Shown piece after piece: positions 9,518 through 21,298 of a stretch of 64,000 bases of DNA. A program made the position numbers and the translations under genes. The notes below the pieces were generated by a model. The model worked only from the letters and a program-made list of their open reading frames with translations. It was not told where the DNA came from and ran no database searches. This stretch comes from Parastagonospora avenae f. sp. tritici 18332-5 (Eukaryota > Ascomycota > Dothideomycetes > Pleosporales > Phaeosphaeriaceae), in assembly GCA_022559985.1 (NCBI GenBank), contig JAFJTR010000027.1:62001-126000 (forward strand), written 5' to 3'. How positions within the stretch are numbered: the first letter of the stretch is position 1; the number at the start of each line of letters is the position of its first letter.

Positions 9518-12260
9518 TTATGCCAGGTAACGGTACGAATCGATCTTTGCGCCGTCGATGCGCTCAAGGTATTCGCGCTCGATGAGTGATTCGATGCGCT
9601 TCTTGATCATGTTGACTTCAGGCTTGAACTGTCCAGCCAGTTGTCCGAGAGTTTCCGAGACGAGTTGCTGATGTGAGAGCTCCTTGCGTTGCCTGTGTCG
9701 CGGTTAGCATGTGGGTCTATAGGTGAGAGCAATATACGTACTTCATGATTCGAACAACAGCAGCCTCAATACAGAACTGTCGCGAATCGTCGTTCTTCTT
9801 CTCAGTCTCTCGTCGCTCGCGATCGCTCTCGACCTTATTGCCATTGCTGACAACTCCGACCTTGATCTTGACGAATTTGCCATTGAAGCCCTCGTTGAAA
9901 GAAAAGCGATCGGTTGGCTTGACATCCTTGGACATGGGCTCCTTGACTAGGATGCGAGTCTTTGGCGCCACAGCAAGCGACTGTAGGTTGCGGATCAGAT
10001 CGCTACGTGGGATGTTCGTCTGCGCCTGAATCTCCTCGAAGGTGAGATGCTGGTCTGCTGGTAGGTCGTTGAAGAGTAGGAGGATAATCATGCCATATGT
10101 CGACACGTTCAGGTCGTGCCTACGCTCCTTGAATGATCCATCTTTTTGCACCACCTTGGGAAAGACGGCCTTGATGTCCGCTGAGCCCATGTTGGGAAGC
10201 CAAGTAAGCTGTCGTCCCGAATGCTTTTGGCTGTAGTACTTCTCAAAGCCACGTTTGACTTTGTCCACAACAATAGGGAAGTTGCACCGCGGCCTGCTCT
10301 GATCTTCCTCTGCGACCACACCGCCCATTGTCTCCAATGGCCATGTCATGCTTGTCAGCACATTGATGGCAAGTTCGATGCGCTTGGGCTCCTTGTCGCC
10401 GAGACCGTCTACGTGCTTCTTGAAACCAGCAGTGAGCTCTTCCGAGATGGTCATGTCCTTGAACATGGCCTCCAACTTCAACGTGAAGTTGTTTCCGAGC
10501 TCAATCTTCATTTTGGAGATCATCTGCTTCTCGACTTCGTTGCTGATCGACTTGTTCATGAGCAGTCGTCGGCAAAGATGCTTCTTGTAATAGCGTTCAA
10601 ACAAGTCCTTGTCTTGAACGTATCGGAGAAGTATGATGGCCTTCTCTAGGACTGTATCAATCTCCATCTCGGTCTTGCCCTTGATGCCCTTCTTCATGTT
10701 CTCGTCAATAAATAGCGATATGTATTCGGACGATCGCGGGAAGGAAGACGAGTTGATGAACTCTTTCAAGCTATTCGTAATGGCCTGCTGCAAAAGTGGG
10801 TCAAGTTCGAAGGCGTCTATCCATATCTTGTCGAATTTGTCTTTGAGCGAAAGCACATCTTCAACCCATTTGATCGCTGCCACCGTCTGTTGATTGAGAG
10901 ATTTCTCTTGAGCTGCGCCCTTGCCCTTGTCAATTGGGTCAGTTGCAGCTACAGACATAGGAGCCTGTGATGCGGCAATAGCGTCGTTGTTGATATCGAT
11001 ACCCATGTCCACAATGCGCTTCTGAATGGCACGCGTAGTCTCCGTCTTCTTCTCATCGACCCGCTTGTCCAGGTCGTAGATCAGGTGAAGCTCCTCGAGC
11101 CTGTTGTTCTCGATCATAAATCGAACGCCACTCTCCATCTCCACCAGCTCGCGTATCCGGTTCTTGATGAGCTCGTCCTCGACCACCTTCTGGATCTTGG
11201 GACCAGTGACATCCAAAAGGGTCTGCTTGCATCGCTCCTCTTCTTCGTATATCCTGCGCCTCGCATGTTTGCAATATGCTCCCGCATTCGAGTCTCTCAG
11301 AAGAATGTCCGACTCTTTTCGGTAGAAGACTCTACTAGTGTCCAAAAACTCCTTCTCGAAAGAGGCGTTGTACAATCGCTGCTCCTCGGCTCCCGTATCG
11401 TCTGCATGAAGACCTTCCAACACCCACACGCATGACTTGATAAGCTGCTTGTCGATGACGTCGCCGTCGCGTTCCATCTGGATCTGGTCGAGGACAACGT
11501 GGTTCAGCAGGCCTAGGACGGCTCGCGCGTCGGTCGCTGATATCTCGGAGTTTAGAATTTCGTCGCGAAACTGAACCATGGCTGCATTGTAGATAGACAT
11601 GCGCCTATGGTCAGCGCAGTACACGCGATCCTTAAATCGGGCCGTGTTAGCTGTATTCTCATTCTAGGTTGCGACATGGAGATGATCTTACCATGTACAT
11701 CAGCACATCGGCCAACATGCTCATGCAGACCTGGTGGTCGCCCCATGCTTGCTTCAGCCCGTTGAGGAACTTCTCGCCCGCTACTCGTCGCTCGTTGGGA
11801 CTCGTTGAGCCTGCGCCTTGTGCCTCTGCTAGGAGATTGGGCGAAAGCAGTTGCTGGATGTGCGCGCGCACTTCAGTCCTGAGCCAGTCGCGCTCAAACT
11901 CGTGGACTTTATTGTAGAGCTGCTCGCCTTTCTTCTTCAGCACGATGCGGTAGGCGTGGCGATACAGCTCCTCGTAGGAGAGCTTTGAGGCATTCTTGGT
12001 GTGAATCTCCCGAAAGGCGATCTCGATCTGCGCCCACGTCTCGTCGAAGTCAACCTCGTCGCCATGCAGACCCTGTTTGCGCGCCATTGTCAGCTATTGT
12101 TCCAACAATAGTGTTATCGTAGCGATACCAGAGGTGTGTGTAAGTAGCTTCGCGGGCATGATGAAGCAGCATGACGCGAAGGAGGTGAAGGTGAAAGTGA
12201 AGGTGGGGAACTTACCCTGCGCGGCGGTCGTATACGCTGCCGGCCCCTTCCCGCAATCAT
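9518..12260 (-). CDS. cul3: Cullin-3, scaffold of BTB-type CRL3 ubiquitin ligases
   Basis: Exons on the minus strand: 12260-12216, then to 11692 (from 12093 or 12072), 11630-9742 and 9692-9518, giving 829-836 aa. The first exon encodes only 15 residues (MIAGRGRQRIRPPRR). The start is placed there rather than at the internal ATG 12087 because this Arg/Pro leader and its GTAAGT donor resemble the cullin-3 N-terminus, and either acceptor (12093 or 12072) keeps frame. EIHTKNASKLSYEELYR and ADVLMYMDRVY are cullin-3 hallmarks. The cullin homology region follows, ending in the winged helix with VVRIMKQRKELSHQQLV, whose IMK lysine is the NEDD8 site. The terminus DSYRYLA is canonical. It bridges Rbx1/E2 and BTB adaptors in nucleus and cytoplasm, and is divergent to ZIM17. 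Confidence 0.93.
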
Positions 12261-12693
12261 CTCGCCCTGGTCTGTAGTTTGGTGGGAGGCGGTAGAGCTC
12301 GTAAGATGTGCAATGCGGGCAAGTGCGGAGCTATGTCGGAGTTGAGCTCGGTGGCGGTACCCGCAGAACTGGAGGCGACCGATGAAGAATAGAGTTGTGA
12401 ATTGCAGCAAGCAGCGGACAGGCGGAGCTTAGCGCATGGGTAGTGACGGTCGCTGTGCTGTGCTGTGCTGTGCCGTGGCGTGCAATAGGAAAGGTTGTAC
12501 TCGATAGCTAGGCGATGTGGTTCGGTGGGGGTCCACCGTGCCTGCCCGCAAGCAGCATGACGATGTTCCCGGCCCTTTGGGGAACCTAGCTTTTTGCCCG
12601 CCGCTACGCTTCCGCCGCGAACTTCACATTCACACTTCACCAGCTTAGCCTCTTACAGCAATCCCTTCATTCGGCAGGCACGACATAATAACA
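12261..12693. promoter_or_regulatory. Divergent promoter region of cul3 and zim17
   Basis: 433 bp between the two start codons. It contains a short pentamer tandem repeat (12452-12472). No specific operator was recognised. Confidence 0.45.
12452..12472 (+). repeat. (GCTGT)4 microsatellite
   Basis: Four perfect GCTGT units plus one base, within the cul3/zim17 intergenic region; probably length-variable between strains. Confidence 0.8.
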
Positions 12694-13370
12694 ATGCGTC
12701 ATTCATACTCTCTGTTGCGTGCATTTGTCCGCGCATCGGCGCCTCAGACACTCCAAGCCCCTTCGTCACAGCACATTCCTGCGCCCGCAAAGCGGCTCCT
12801 CCACACGCTGCGAACGTCACCTGTCGCCCGCCCTTCACCCATTCTGTCACGCGCTCGTGCAGTTCCCACGTGTCGCTGCGAGTCTACCTCGGCCGGACCA
12901 AAGGCCGCGACATCGACTACCGCCCCAGAATCCAGACTCGATCGCGAACAAGTCCCGTCCTACGAATTGACCTTTACATGCAATGTCTGCAAGACACGCT
13001 CGTCGCACCGCTTGTCGAAGCAGGGGTATCACCATGGAACCATCCTGATATCATGCCCGGACTGCAAGAACAGGCATCTGATCAGTGATCATTTGAAGGT
13101 ATGTCTGGCAAAAGGCGGTCCTGCACCTTCCAAAACTGACTATCGCAGATTTTCTCGGACAAGTCGGTTACAATTGAAGACCTCATGCGGGAAAAGGGCG
13201 ACTTGGTCAAAAAGGGATCCCTCGGCGCAGAAGGCGACGTTGAGTTCTGGGACGATGGCAGCTCAACACCTCGATCGGCACATTTCCATCCAGAGTCGAA
13301 GCCCAAGGGCGACGAGCGCTTCGTCGAGCAACCAGCTTCGAAGAATCCCACGCCTGACCGAAACGATTAG
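12694..13370 (+). CDS. zim17: Mitochondrial DNL-type zinc-finger protein Zim17/Tim15 (Hsp70 escort)
   Basis: Two exons, 12694-13098 and 13149-13370, joined across a 50-nt GTATGT...CGCAG intron in phase 0, give 208 aa. The first about 80 residues are rich in Arg, Ser and Ala without acids, as in a mitochondrial presequence. The zinc finger shows CNVC at about residues 95-98 and CPDC about 25 residues later, followed by the DNL-family signature around DHLK-IFSD and VTIEDLM. The tail is hydrophilic. Family members keep mitochondrial Hsp70 soluble and support protein import and Fe-S cluster assembly. The intron falls exactly inside the conserved DHLxxF segment, which fixes the splice sites. Confidence 0.92.
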
Positions 13371-13804
13371 AGCGTCACGCATGCTGCTGGCCAGCCCAAC
13401 GATACCCTGTACAACACCCATAGACCTGTAAAGCGATGTGCGAAACTGAACAATGTGAACACTTGCTGTGATGCATGAGACGTTGCAACGGTTTCGGCTC
13501 GCAATTAAATCAACCACCCATGAGGCTGCATAAAAGCACTGAATCAGACGGGAAACATTGAAAAAGTTGTGACATACTTTCACAGCCGAAGCGAATGTAC
13601 GTAACCGTCCGTCTTGCCATTTTTGATGGCCAGTAAGTCTTGCGCCATTTATTGGGATATGGGGTTCGCCTAAAGCAACCAGATGCATATCGGTCAGCTG
13701 TCAAACGCATCACAACCTTGCGCTAGCCATTTAGAGGCGCTCACAAGTTGTTTGGTGTCCCGGCTGAAAATACGATGCGCCCTCTCAGTGGCCGCCTGTG
13801 AACC
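13371..13804. other. Intergenic region before the kinase-TPR gene
   Basis: 3' UTR of zim17 and presumed promoter of the next gene. Minus-strand ORFs here lack coding features. Confidence 0.4.
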
Positions 13805-16800
13805 GTGAGAAACTGTTATTTGAGTAGCGGAGAAGTTTACTTAAAGGTGCCTGTTGTCGTCCGCACAAATCCCATTTTACGTCAGCCTCAACCTCGAGGA
13901 GTGATTCCTTTAAAAGTCAGCAATCCGTCAGTCATGAGCTCCTCCTACTCGTCTGATCGTTATCTGGGCTTCAATTCCTACACGTCGCTAGTTTCGAACC
14001 CTCCCAATTTCCAATGGAACTTGATTTCGTTTGTCGGCGCCGCCCAGCTACTCGCAGTGGACTTCCTGCCTATCACTTGGCACTCAGCGCTGACGGAGGC
14101 TGGGCGAGGTGGCACTGCTACTTTGCGCGAACGCCTCATCAACAGTACTCTCAGCTTGTTATTCAAGCGCGTGCACCCGCAGCATTTCCAACAGTATGGC
14201 ACGGATGCAACAAGCAAAGTGTATGAAACGCTGGCCGCAGAGATATCAACAGCGAGGCACGCAGATGTGGTCAAGAGTGCCCATTTAGTTCATCTAGAGG
14301 GCATCAGCTGGGATGTAGAGTCAGACGGAACGGTCTGGCCAGTGCTTGTTTACGAGAAAGCTGAGTATGGAAGCGTCAGAACAACCATGGAGAAACGACA
14401 GAACGAAGCTCCACTGGATATACATGCGAAGTTGCGCATCTGTGAGCATGTTGCCAACGGTCTTGCCACCCTCCACAACGCTGGCACGCATCCCGGACAT
14501 CTGGTTTTGTTACATTGAGCTAATTTCGGACAGCCATAATTCATGGAGATGTGAAACCCGACAACGTCATCTTGTTCGAGCACGATTCAAAGCAGTTGCT
14601 TGCTAAAATCACAGATTTCGGGGTTGCAACCTATTGTTTGAGTCACACAGAGGAAGATGGACCACACTTCAGAGACGGGTATTATATTTGCAATCACATC
14701 ACTTTAACCGGTCTTTCATTCTGGACCCATCCAGATCGCCATGAGCATGGATACAGTTTCGAAGAAGCCGTTCTGGAGGAGGTGTATTCGTTCGGCATGA
14801 CTTGTTTCTGGACCCTCTTCCATCACCTGACTGCCTTCCCTACCAGGGAAGACATCCAGGCCGCGAAAACTGCGGGGCAAATGCCAGCATTGTGTGTAAG
14901 GCTCGCCGAAGACCCGGAAATGATGCTAGCCAGAGAGCAATCTGGTCTGTTGGTTCGCTTGTTCACAATCACTCTGAATCAGAGCGCTAAGGACAGGGCT
15001 ACGTTGCCTGCCATAGTCGATTTCTTGCGACGTGGGATCATGGCTCAAAATCAGAGCACTTTGCAAACATTCAAAATCGCGCCATTGCCAGTCGAGTCTG
15101 AGCTGAGCATGCCGAGTTTTAGTGTTATGGGGTCTCTAGCTCAACTCCTAGGAGTAGATTTTCGGGTTCGGTCACACATCAGGCAATGCATGGTGCAGAT
15201 CATCCAAACCGAATCACGCTCAGAAGTCCTCCAGCGCACGCATTTCGAACTAGCTTGTTGTTACCACTTGGGTTTCGGTGGCCCGTACGACACTGAGAAG
15301 CGCGACCACCATCTTCGAGACGCTGGTGCTGGCCTCGAGGTTATAGAAGCTCAAGTGAACAAGTTCCGGAAGACCACGGGAGTGACTTACTTCCAGGGTC
15401 AGTTCCGGACCGCTTTTGAGTCTGGATTGCTTCCTCCATTCGACGTTGTTCAAGCTATGCGAGATGTTCCCGCTTCATCAGATCTCATCACGCTCATGCG
15501 CCGCGAAATCGAGAGTGTCGAAAGGTCACTAGGTCCTACCAGTACCCACGTCGTACATATGAAAGCAAGCCTTGCATATCTGCTCTGGGAGCATGGCCAA
15601 GTCGAGTTCGCTCGCCAGATGCTTCTAGATAGCCTCAAGTCACTCGAAGACGAGCCTAAAAAGGTAGAAGGTTGGGATCTTCTCTTTTGCAAAAGTCAGG
15701 TGGCCGAGGCTGAATCGCGCGTGGGCCATTGGCAAGAAGCTGAACGACTATGCCGCAATGCACTGAGCGATGCTCTTCAGCTAGGCAAAGCACACGATGC
15801 TGAGACTGTGGTAATCAAGAACCAACTTGCTTTGGCGCTTTCAGATCAAGGGAGATGGACAGAAGCAGCTCAGCTGCAGAAGGAGCTCGTAATCCATCAG
15901 CACAATAGCCTTGGGGCGCAACATCCGATCACCTTGCAGTTCATGCTGCCGCTCGTCCAAAGTCTTATCGAACTTGAGCAGCTCAGTGATGCAAAATACT
16001 ACATGCACTACATTTCTGAGTCAAGAGACCATGTTTGGGGTCCAGACAGCCAGGATACGCTCTTGAGTTTCATGGAAGAGGCGCGTTTACTTGAGATGAG
16101 TGGGCTTAATGAAGAGGCTGAAGTCATTGAGCGCAAAGCATTGTTTCGATGCCAGAACTCACTGGAGCGAAATCACCCTTATTATCTGGATTGCATGATG
16201 AACCTCGCCTTGACTCTGATGCACCGGGCGAAAATCCAGGAGGCTATCCAGCTTGCGGAGCAGAGTGTTGCGATGTACGTTGATGTGAGAGGTAAGGATC
16301 ATCCGGACACCCTCCGATCAAAGGTGTCGCTCGCCCTGGTGTACAAGGAATCTAGCAGATGGAAAGATGCCGAAGAAATGGACCTCCACGCGTACGAACG
16401 CCTCAAAACGCTTCTTGGCCCCGCACATCCGTTCACACTTGAAAGTATGCATGGCCTCGGCCAGGACTACTGGAAGCTTACGAAGTTGGAGGAAGCAGAG
16501 GAGATTCTGATCAACACCGTTCAAGGCCGCTCCATTGCGCTGGGCCAGGAACACCAAGAGACTCTTGCGTCCAGGACCATGCTGAGCAACGTTTTTGCGG
16601 ACCAGGGAAAGCTTGCCGAAGCCATAGAAATGATGGAGGCTGTGTTGGCTGCTTCAAAAGTAAAGCATGGAGAGTCGCATCGCGAAACACTGATAGCGGC
16701 AACTAATCTGGCTACAATGTACGACGACGTAGACGATACCCCCAGAGCGATTGCAATGGAGGAAGCTACGCTGGAAACTGCGAAAGCTTCACTTGAGCCG

Positions 16801-17106
16801 CATGATGCTGTTATCTTGACTTTGACCTTCAATCTTGCAACTTCTTACTTGCATTCGAGCGTCGGTAGGTACGATGAAGGGCTGGCTTTAGCAGAAGAAG
16901 CGGTCAAGATGGCATCTGCCACAGAAGATGATCCAGAAGGCCTTGCCAACGCGCAGAACATCCTGGCTCAAGCGTACGATAAGCTGGGAAGGCACGGGGA
17001 GGCAAGAGAAATGCACAATTCTGTATTGTCGTACAGGCAGGAAATGCTAGGGGTTGACCATCCTGACACACTGGACACCCTAGAAATGTTGCAAAAGCTC
17101 GAATGA
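13805..17106 (+). CDS. Protein kinase-like domain fused to kinesin-light-chain-type TPR repeats
   Basis: Two coding segments, 13805-14483 and 14534-17106, give up to 1083 aa; Met at 13934 is an alternative and perhaps better start. The N-terminal third is a divergent kinase fold: no clear glycine loop, HGD replacing HRD with catalytic Asp232 in the HGDVKPDN segment, and DFG at about 254-256. From about residue 600 there are tandem TPRs with the LGxxHPxTL signature (for example LGAQHPITL, RGKDHPDTL, LGPAHPFTL, LGVDHPDTL), typical of kinesin light chain and fungal NLR sensor domains. The join needs a 50-nt intron with a GC donor (GCACGC) and a good CTAAT branch point before CAG; otherwise the gene is broken there. 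Function unknown; signalling or allorecognition is a guess. Confidence 0.75.
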
Positions 17107-17195
17107 GACTTTTAATTAGGAGCAGTATACGAGATGCTATGCTTGTTACTTGGCGGCGCCGGACAGAAGTACAAATTTAGTCAAAGAACGATCCA

Positions 17196-20180
17196 TCATA
17201 TGAGTATCTCCATGATCGGCTCAACCACACCAATGTAGAAGTCGCGGACCTGGCCTTCCGCCCCTATACCAGGCTGGTCCTCCTCAAAATCAGTCTCAAT
17301 ACACTTTCTGACCGCATTCGCAAACGCGGATCCAACTCGCGGTATCAAGGATGGTACAAGTACCGTCAGAAGTTCGTTCGACTCTGCTTCCGAGCCACCC
17401 GTTTTTGGTAACACGCGCTTTAGTGGTCTCCATAGCGCAATCTCTAGAAGCATCAGGCCAAGACTGTAGTAATCATACACTCTACGGAACCGTACTGTGG
17501 TTGCCTTTGTGTCTGATTCTGGCTGGAGGCGATAGTTTGGGTGGACGTAGATATCTGTTGGTCCGTGGGATACCGCCCCTGGGGATATCCAGATATCGCC
17601 ATCTGGTCGACTTTGTTCGAAGCCGACGATGCGAGGCGCCGTGACATCGAATGAGCCGCTGGAGTTTGAGAACAACAAGACATTTGTCGGTCTAAGGGAC
17701 TTATGTAGCCAACCGCTCAGGTGGAGAGAGTGAACGCTTGATACCAAAACTTGGGCCAGTTTAATTCTCTGCTCAAGCGGTGGAGGTTGTTTATCCTTTT
17801 CAATCACCGAAAGTAGATCACGTGGAAACTTCGCTCCTGTGGAATACACAGCAGGGAAGGTGTAGCTCTCTGGAAGTTTGTAGATGAATCGAGCTGTCAA
17901 AATGTCGTCTTCAATGAAGCCGAGGCAGTCCATGACGTGGAAATCTGATGGCTTCTCTGGCGTAGCGAGAAGCCTTGCAAGCGCTAATTTTCTGATTCTC
18001 GATTCTTCTAGTGTGGTTCGATGGCGGCCTGATTCTCCGTTGGGCAGAGTTACTTGCTCTACAAGGACAGGTATCTGGATTTGCTTGTGCTCGTAAAAGG
18101 CGTAAGAACGTGCGTCGGCCACCCGCTGACCGGAAAGCTTCGATGAAACGAGACAGAGCTGTGAGTCTTCAATTTCATGATCGTGAGTTGAGGTTTCGGA
18201 GACGGCTAACAGGTTCTTCTTGACTCGGGCCCTGTTAACAAGCTCTCTGTAAGGGTTGTTACTAGATCCACGACTAGCCGCAGCATAGTTTGCTGCTTCA
18301 CTGTTATCGAGCAGCCGCTGAGTCCACCAAATATCAGCCCGCTTTTGCAGCCCTGCTGGGAGAAGATCAAACAGCTTCTGCACCTGAGTCGACAGCGTTG
18401 TTTGAAAGCCCATGTGCAGAGCGACAGCTTGCTGATCATCCCGCGGTGTATCCAGCGAGACTTTCATGCGGGTATGCTGCTGTCGTAACAAGTCTCGTAT
18501 GTCGCAGATATGTCCTTGTGTACTGCGAAGGTTGGCCGAGGATTCTATCCAACCAGACGCAATGAGATTGCAGTCCGGGCATGAGATTCCAAGTACCTCT
18601 CCCCATGATCTCAACCTTTCAATCTCGAAGCACAAGGTGAGTCTCGAGGGAATAACTTCCTGATTTGAATCCAGCAATCTGTCGTACTCCACGAGTATTG
18701 AAACCATTTGATCGAAGACTTTGACTAAGCATGCGTATTGTATAGCAATCTGGACCTCAGAAGAAGAAGGCCTATCAGCCGGCACCATGTTCAACATATT
18801 CCGTGCCACTATCAGTAGCAAGAAACAACCTGCGTCTTCCTGCACAGTTGCGAGATTTATGATGTGATTGAGTACCACAGGCTTGATGTCATCATCATGA
18901 AAGAAGTACCCATTGGTGACAGGAGGACGCCATGGACCAACTCTTGCCTCCCGAAACCGCTTGAGCCCAGCATGCCCTTGTTTCATATATGTTATGATGT
19001 CGATGATAATGCACCCGAACGCCCATATGTCAAGCGACCGCCCAACGATCTGGTGGATGAAGGCATCACCGTAGCATTCCGGTGCAATATAATCACCGCG
19101 GCCAGCCTTCCAAAGCGTCTTTGAACCATTGTGGTGATCGTGGTCTTTGAAGTCGGACAGGCCAAAATCGGCGATCAACATCGTATCAGAACGAACAAGA
19201 ATGTTGTTTGGCCGTAAATCCCGGTGCGAACCAGTCTGTTTGAAATCGACTGCATACGCTTCTTTCACTATGTTGAAGTTGTGAATGCTGTGCAGAGCAG
19301 ATGTGAGCCCTTGTATTGCAAAGTAAAATGTGTTGTCATCTGTGAAGTAACCAGGGGGTTTGGGCTTCTTGAAGAAAGCTTCAAGGTCTATTGGCTCCTC
19401 CACGAACAGCAGGAAATGCCTGTCTTTTCCACCATCTTTAATGCTATACGAGCAGAGTAGTTCAACAATATTCTTATGTTTGATGCAATGAAGTAGTTGC
19501 AGGTTCTTCTTTTCGACCTCGAAACTGCCCGCGGCGAGTGGATCTTTCTGTGCGCGGAGTTCTTTCCGGATGAAAAAAGTAGAGGAATTCTAGAAGAGCT
19601 GCAATTTAGTATGCGTATGAATACCGATATAAGAGCGTTAACTTACCGGGTCTAGGGGCAAATTGTGAAAAGCAGGAGATATCGACACTCTGCAGATGGA
19701 TCCAAAACTACCATCTAATTCGCCCAATCGCTCCAAGGTTTTGAATGGTAATACAATTTGATCATCGCGTATTCGAGAATGAAGACCCTTCTCGAAGTAA
19801 TGAGGTATGTACTGGTATTGTGTACGGAAGAATTCTGGAGACAGTTGCCGCCCTGCATTTTCGTCACGTAGCTGCATTGCTTCATGTAGGGGTAGCTTGT
19901 CGTCAAAAATGCTGTGCTCGAGAAACGTGACGATGTATCGCGGATTCTGAATGCATATGAGAATGGCAAAGAGTTTGGGAGCCTTTCTTAGTATCAAGCT
20001 AGGATATTCCAGTATCTGATATGGTTGCGCCCCCGATTCTTGGAGAATGTCGGCGACTTGGTGTTCGGTGAAGAGCTCTGACAGCCTGGTCGTGTCAATG
20101 AAAGCGGACGAAGCTGGCGAAGCTTCAGTCCTGAGCTCGGCAATGCGATCGTAAGCCGCGCTTGTCGCTGTGGTCGTCAT
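17196..20180 (-). CDS. Tandem kinase / pseudokinase protein (C-terminal DUF7580-like)
   Basis: Exons 20180-19647 and 19589-17196, joined in phase 0 across a 57-nt intron, give 975 aa. Residues 1-145 are an unrecognised leader. A protein kinase domain follows: degenerate glycine loop LGELDGSFGS, the lysine in FFIRKEL (Lys187), HRDLRPNN with catalytic Asp302, DFG at about 319-321, and an APE-like motif in YIAPECYG. A second kinase-like fold occupies about residues 620-975. Its catalytic loop reads HKSLRPTN and the DFG position is VGF, so it is probably inactive. The HKSLRP form is characteristic of fungal DUF7580 proteins, often linked to HeLo/NLR-type systems. The start at 20180 is the first Met of the open frame. 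It is convergent with the kinase-TPR gene, with stops 89 bp apart. Confidence 0.82.
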
Positions 20181-21298
20181 TCGAGGAGGCTACAAAGAAA
20201 ACATGCAAGCATTAATATTTAAGAGAAATTGTATTTAAGTGTCAAATATCTCAGCCTTCGTGCCATGCTTTGTCATGCACTAAGTAGGGTGACGGCTGAT
20301 CATTGCGCCGTGTCGCTCACTGGAGCATACCTGCAGCTGAAAGAACAGGGGTAATGTCTGCCCGTCAGAAGAGACTCCGCGGCGCTTCGCCTCTCTCGCA
20401 AAACTTCGGAGCTAGCAATCGCAAGTACGAGCTATTCCTGCGTCGAGACACTGCTGATCTCTAACTGCACTTGGTGAGTTTGCAGGCTTTGCTTAGAGAT
20501 GACGCAAAATGGAACCTTTGTCAATATCCTTCCCGCTGTAACCAGTATCTGCTCATTAGTCTCCTACTACGAGTCAGCCTCGTTTCCAATCGAGAACCTC
20601 ACTGCAACCACAAACCGTGATGCCGTATGTTCCTGCACTAAATATTGATGCCAGTAAAGCCACAAGCTGATCCATTTTGACATATCTGCGTGTTAAGCTT
20701 GTAGTGGCCATCCTTCCAAATAGTTTCAAAAATTGCTCGAAAGTCAGAAATGTAGGATCAAGAAGGCAAAAAATCTCATGGTGCAGGTGCTCTTCACTAA
20801 AGCTGATGTTGACCCCGCTCATATCTGCCCGGGTGTTCTTCGTATCGGCATACCGATAAAAAGGTTGAGGTTTGTCCCTGCATCACCTGTATCAGGCTGT
20901 CGCGTATTACTCAGTTGTGATAGGAGCCCTTCTCCCGAGCCAGTACCCGAACCAAAGCGCTTGCGGAAATTAATTGAGTGCATCTGCCCCGGCCTGTCAA
21001 ATCGGCAGAGACTCATAGAAGCATGGATAACCAAAGTATCAAAATCGAACAGTATGCCGTTTCACCGGCCCCCATAATGGCTGCGTCAGCTGGAGGGATG
21101 TGCGTTTCCTCTAACTTCATTTGGCACAGTCCTTCAGAACGCCTCACTTCAGTTTACAGCCTTGTTCGCTAAACTTTTGGCATGACTATAAGACCTCGAT
21201 TTGCCTTAAGAACCTACTTATCGTGACCTGACCTTTCTCTGTTGACTTTGTTTTGTAGAACACGACACCTAACAAGCTACGAACAAAGAGACTATCCA
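20181..21298. other. Intergenic region with unrecognised short ORFs
   Basis: It separates the divergent kinase and CorA-like genes. A minus-strand frame at 20822-20574 (82 aa, starting MSGVNISFSEEHLHHEIF) and another at 21034-20819 look mildly coding-like in composition but match nothing I recognise, and no clean splice joins them. They may be a gene relic. Confidence 0.3.
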
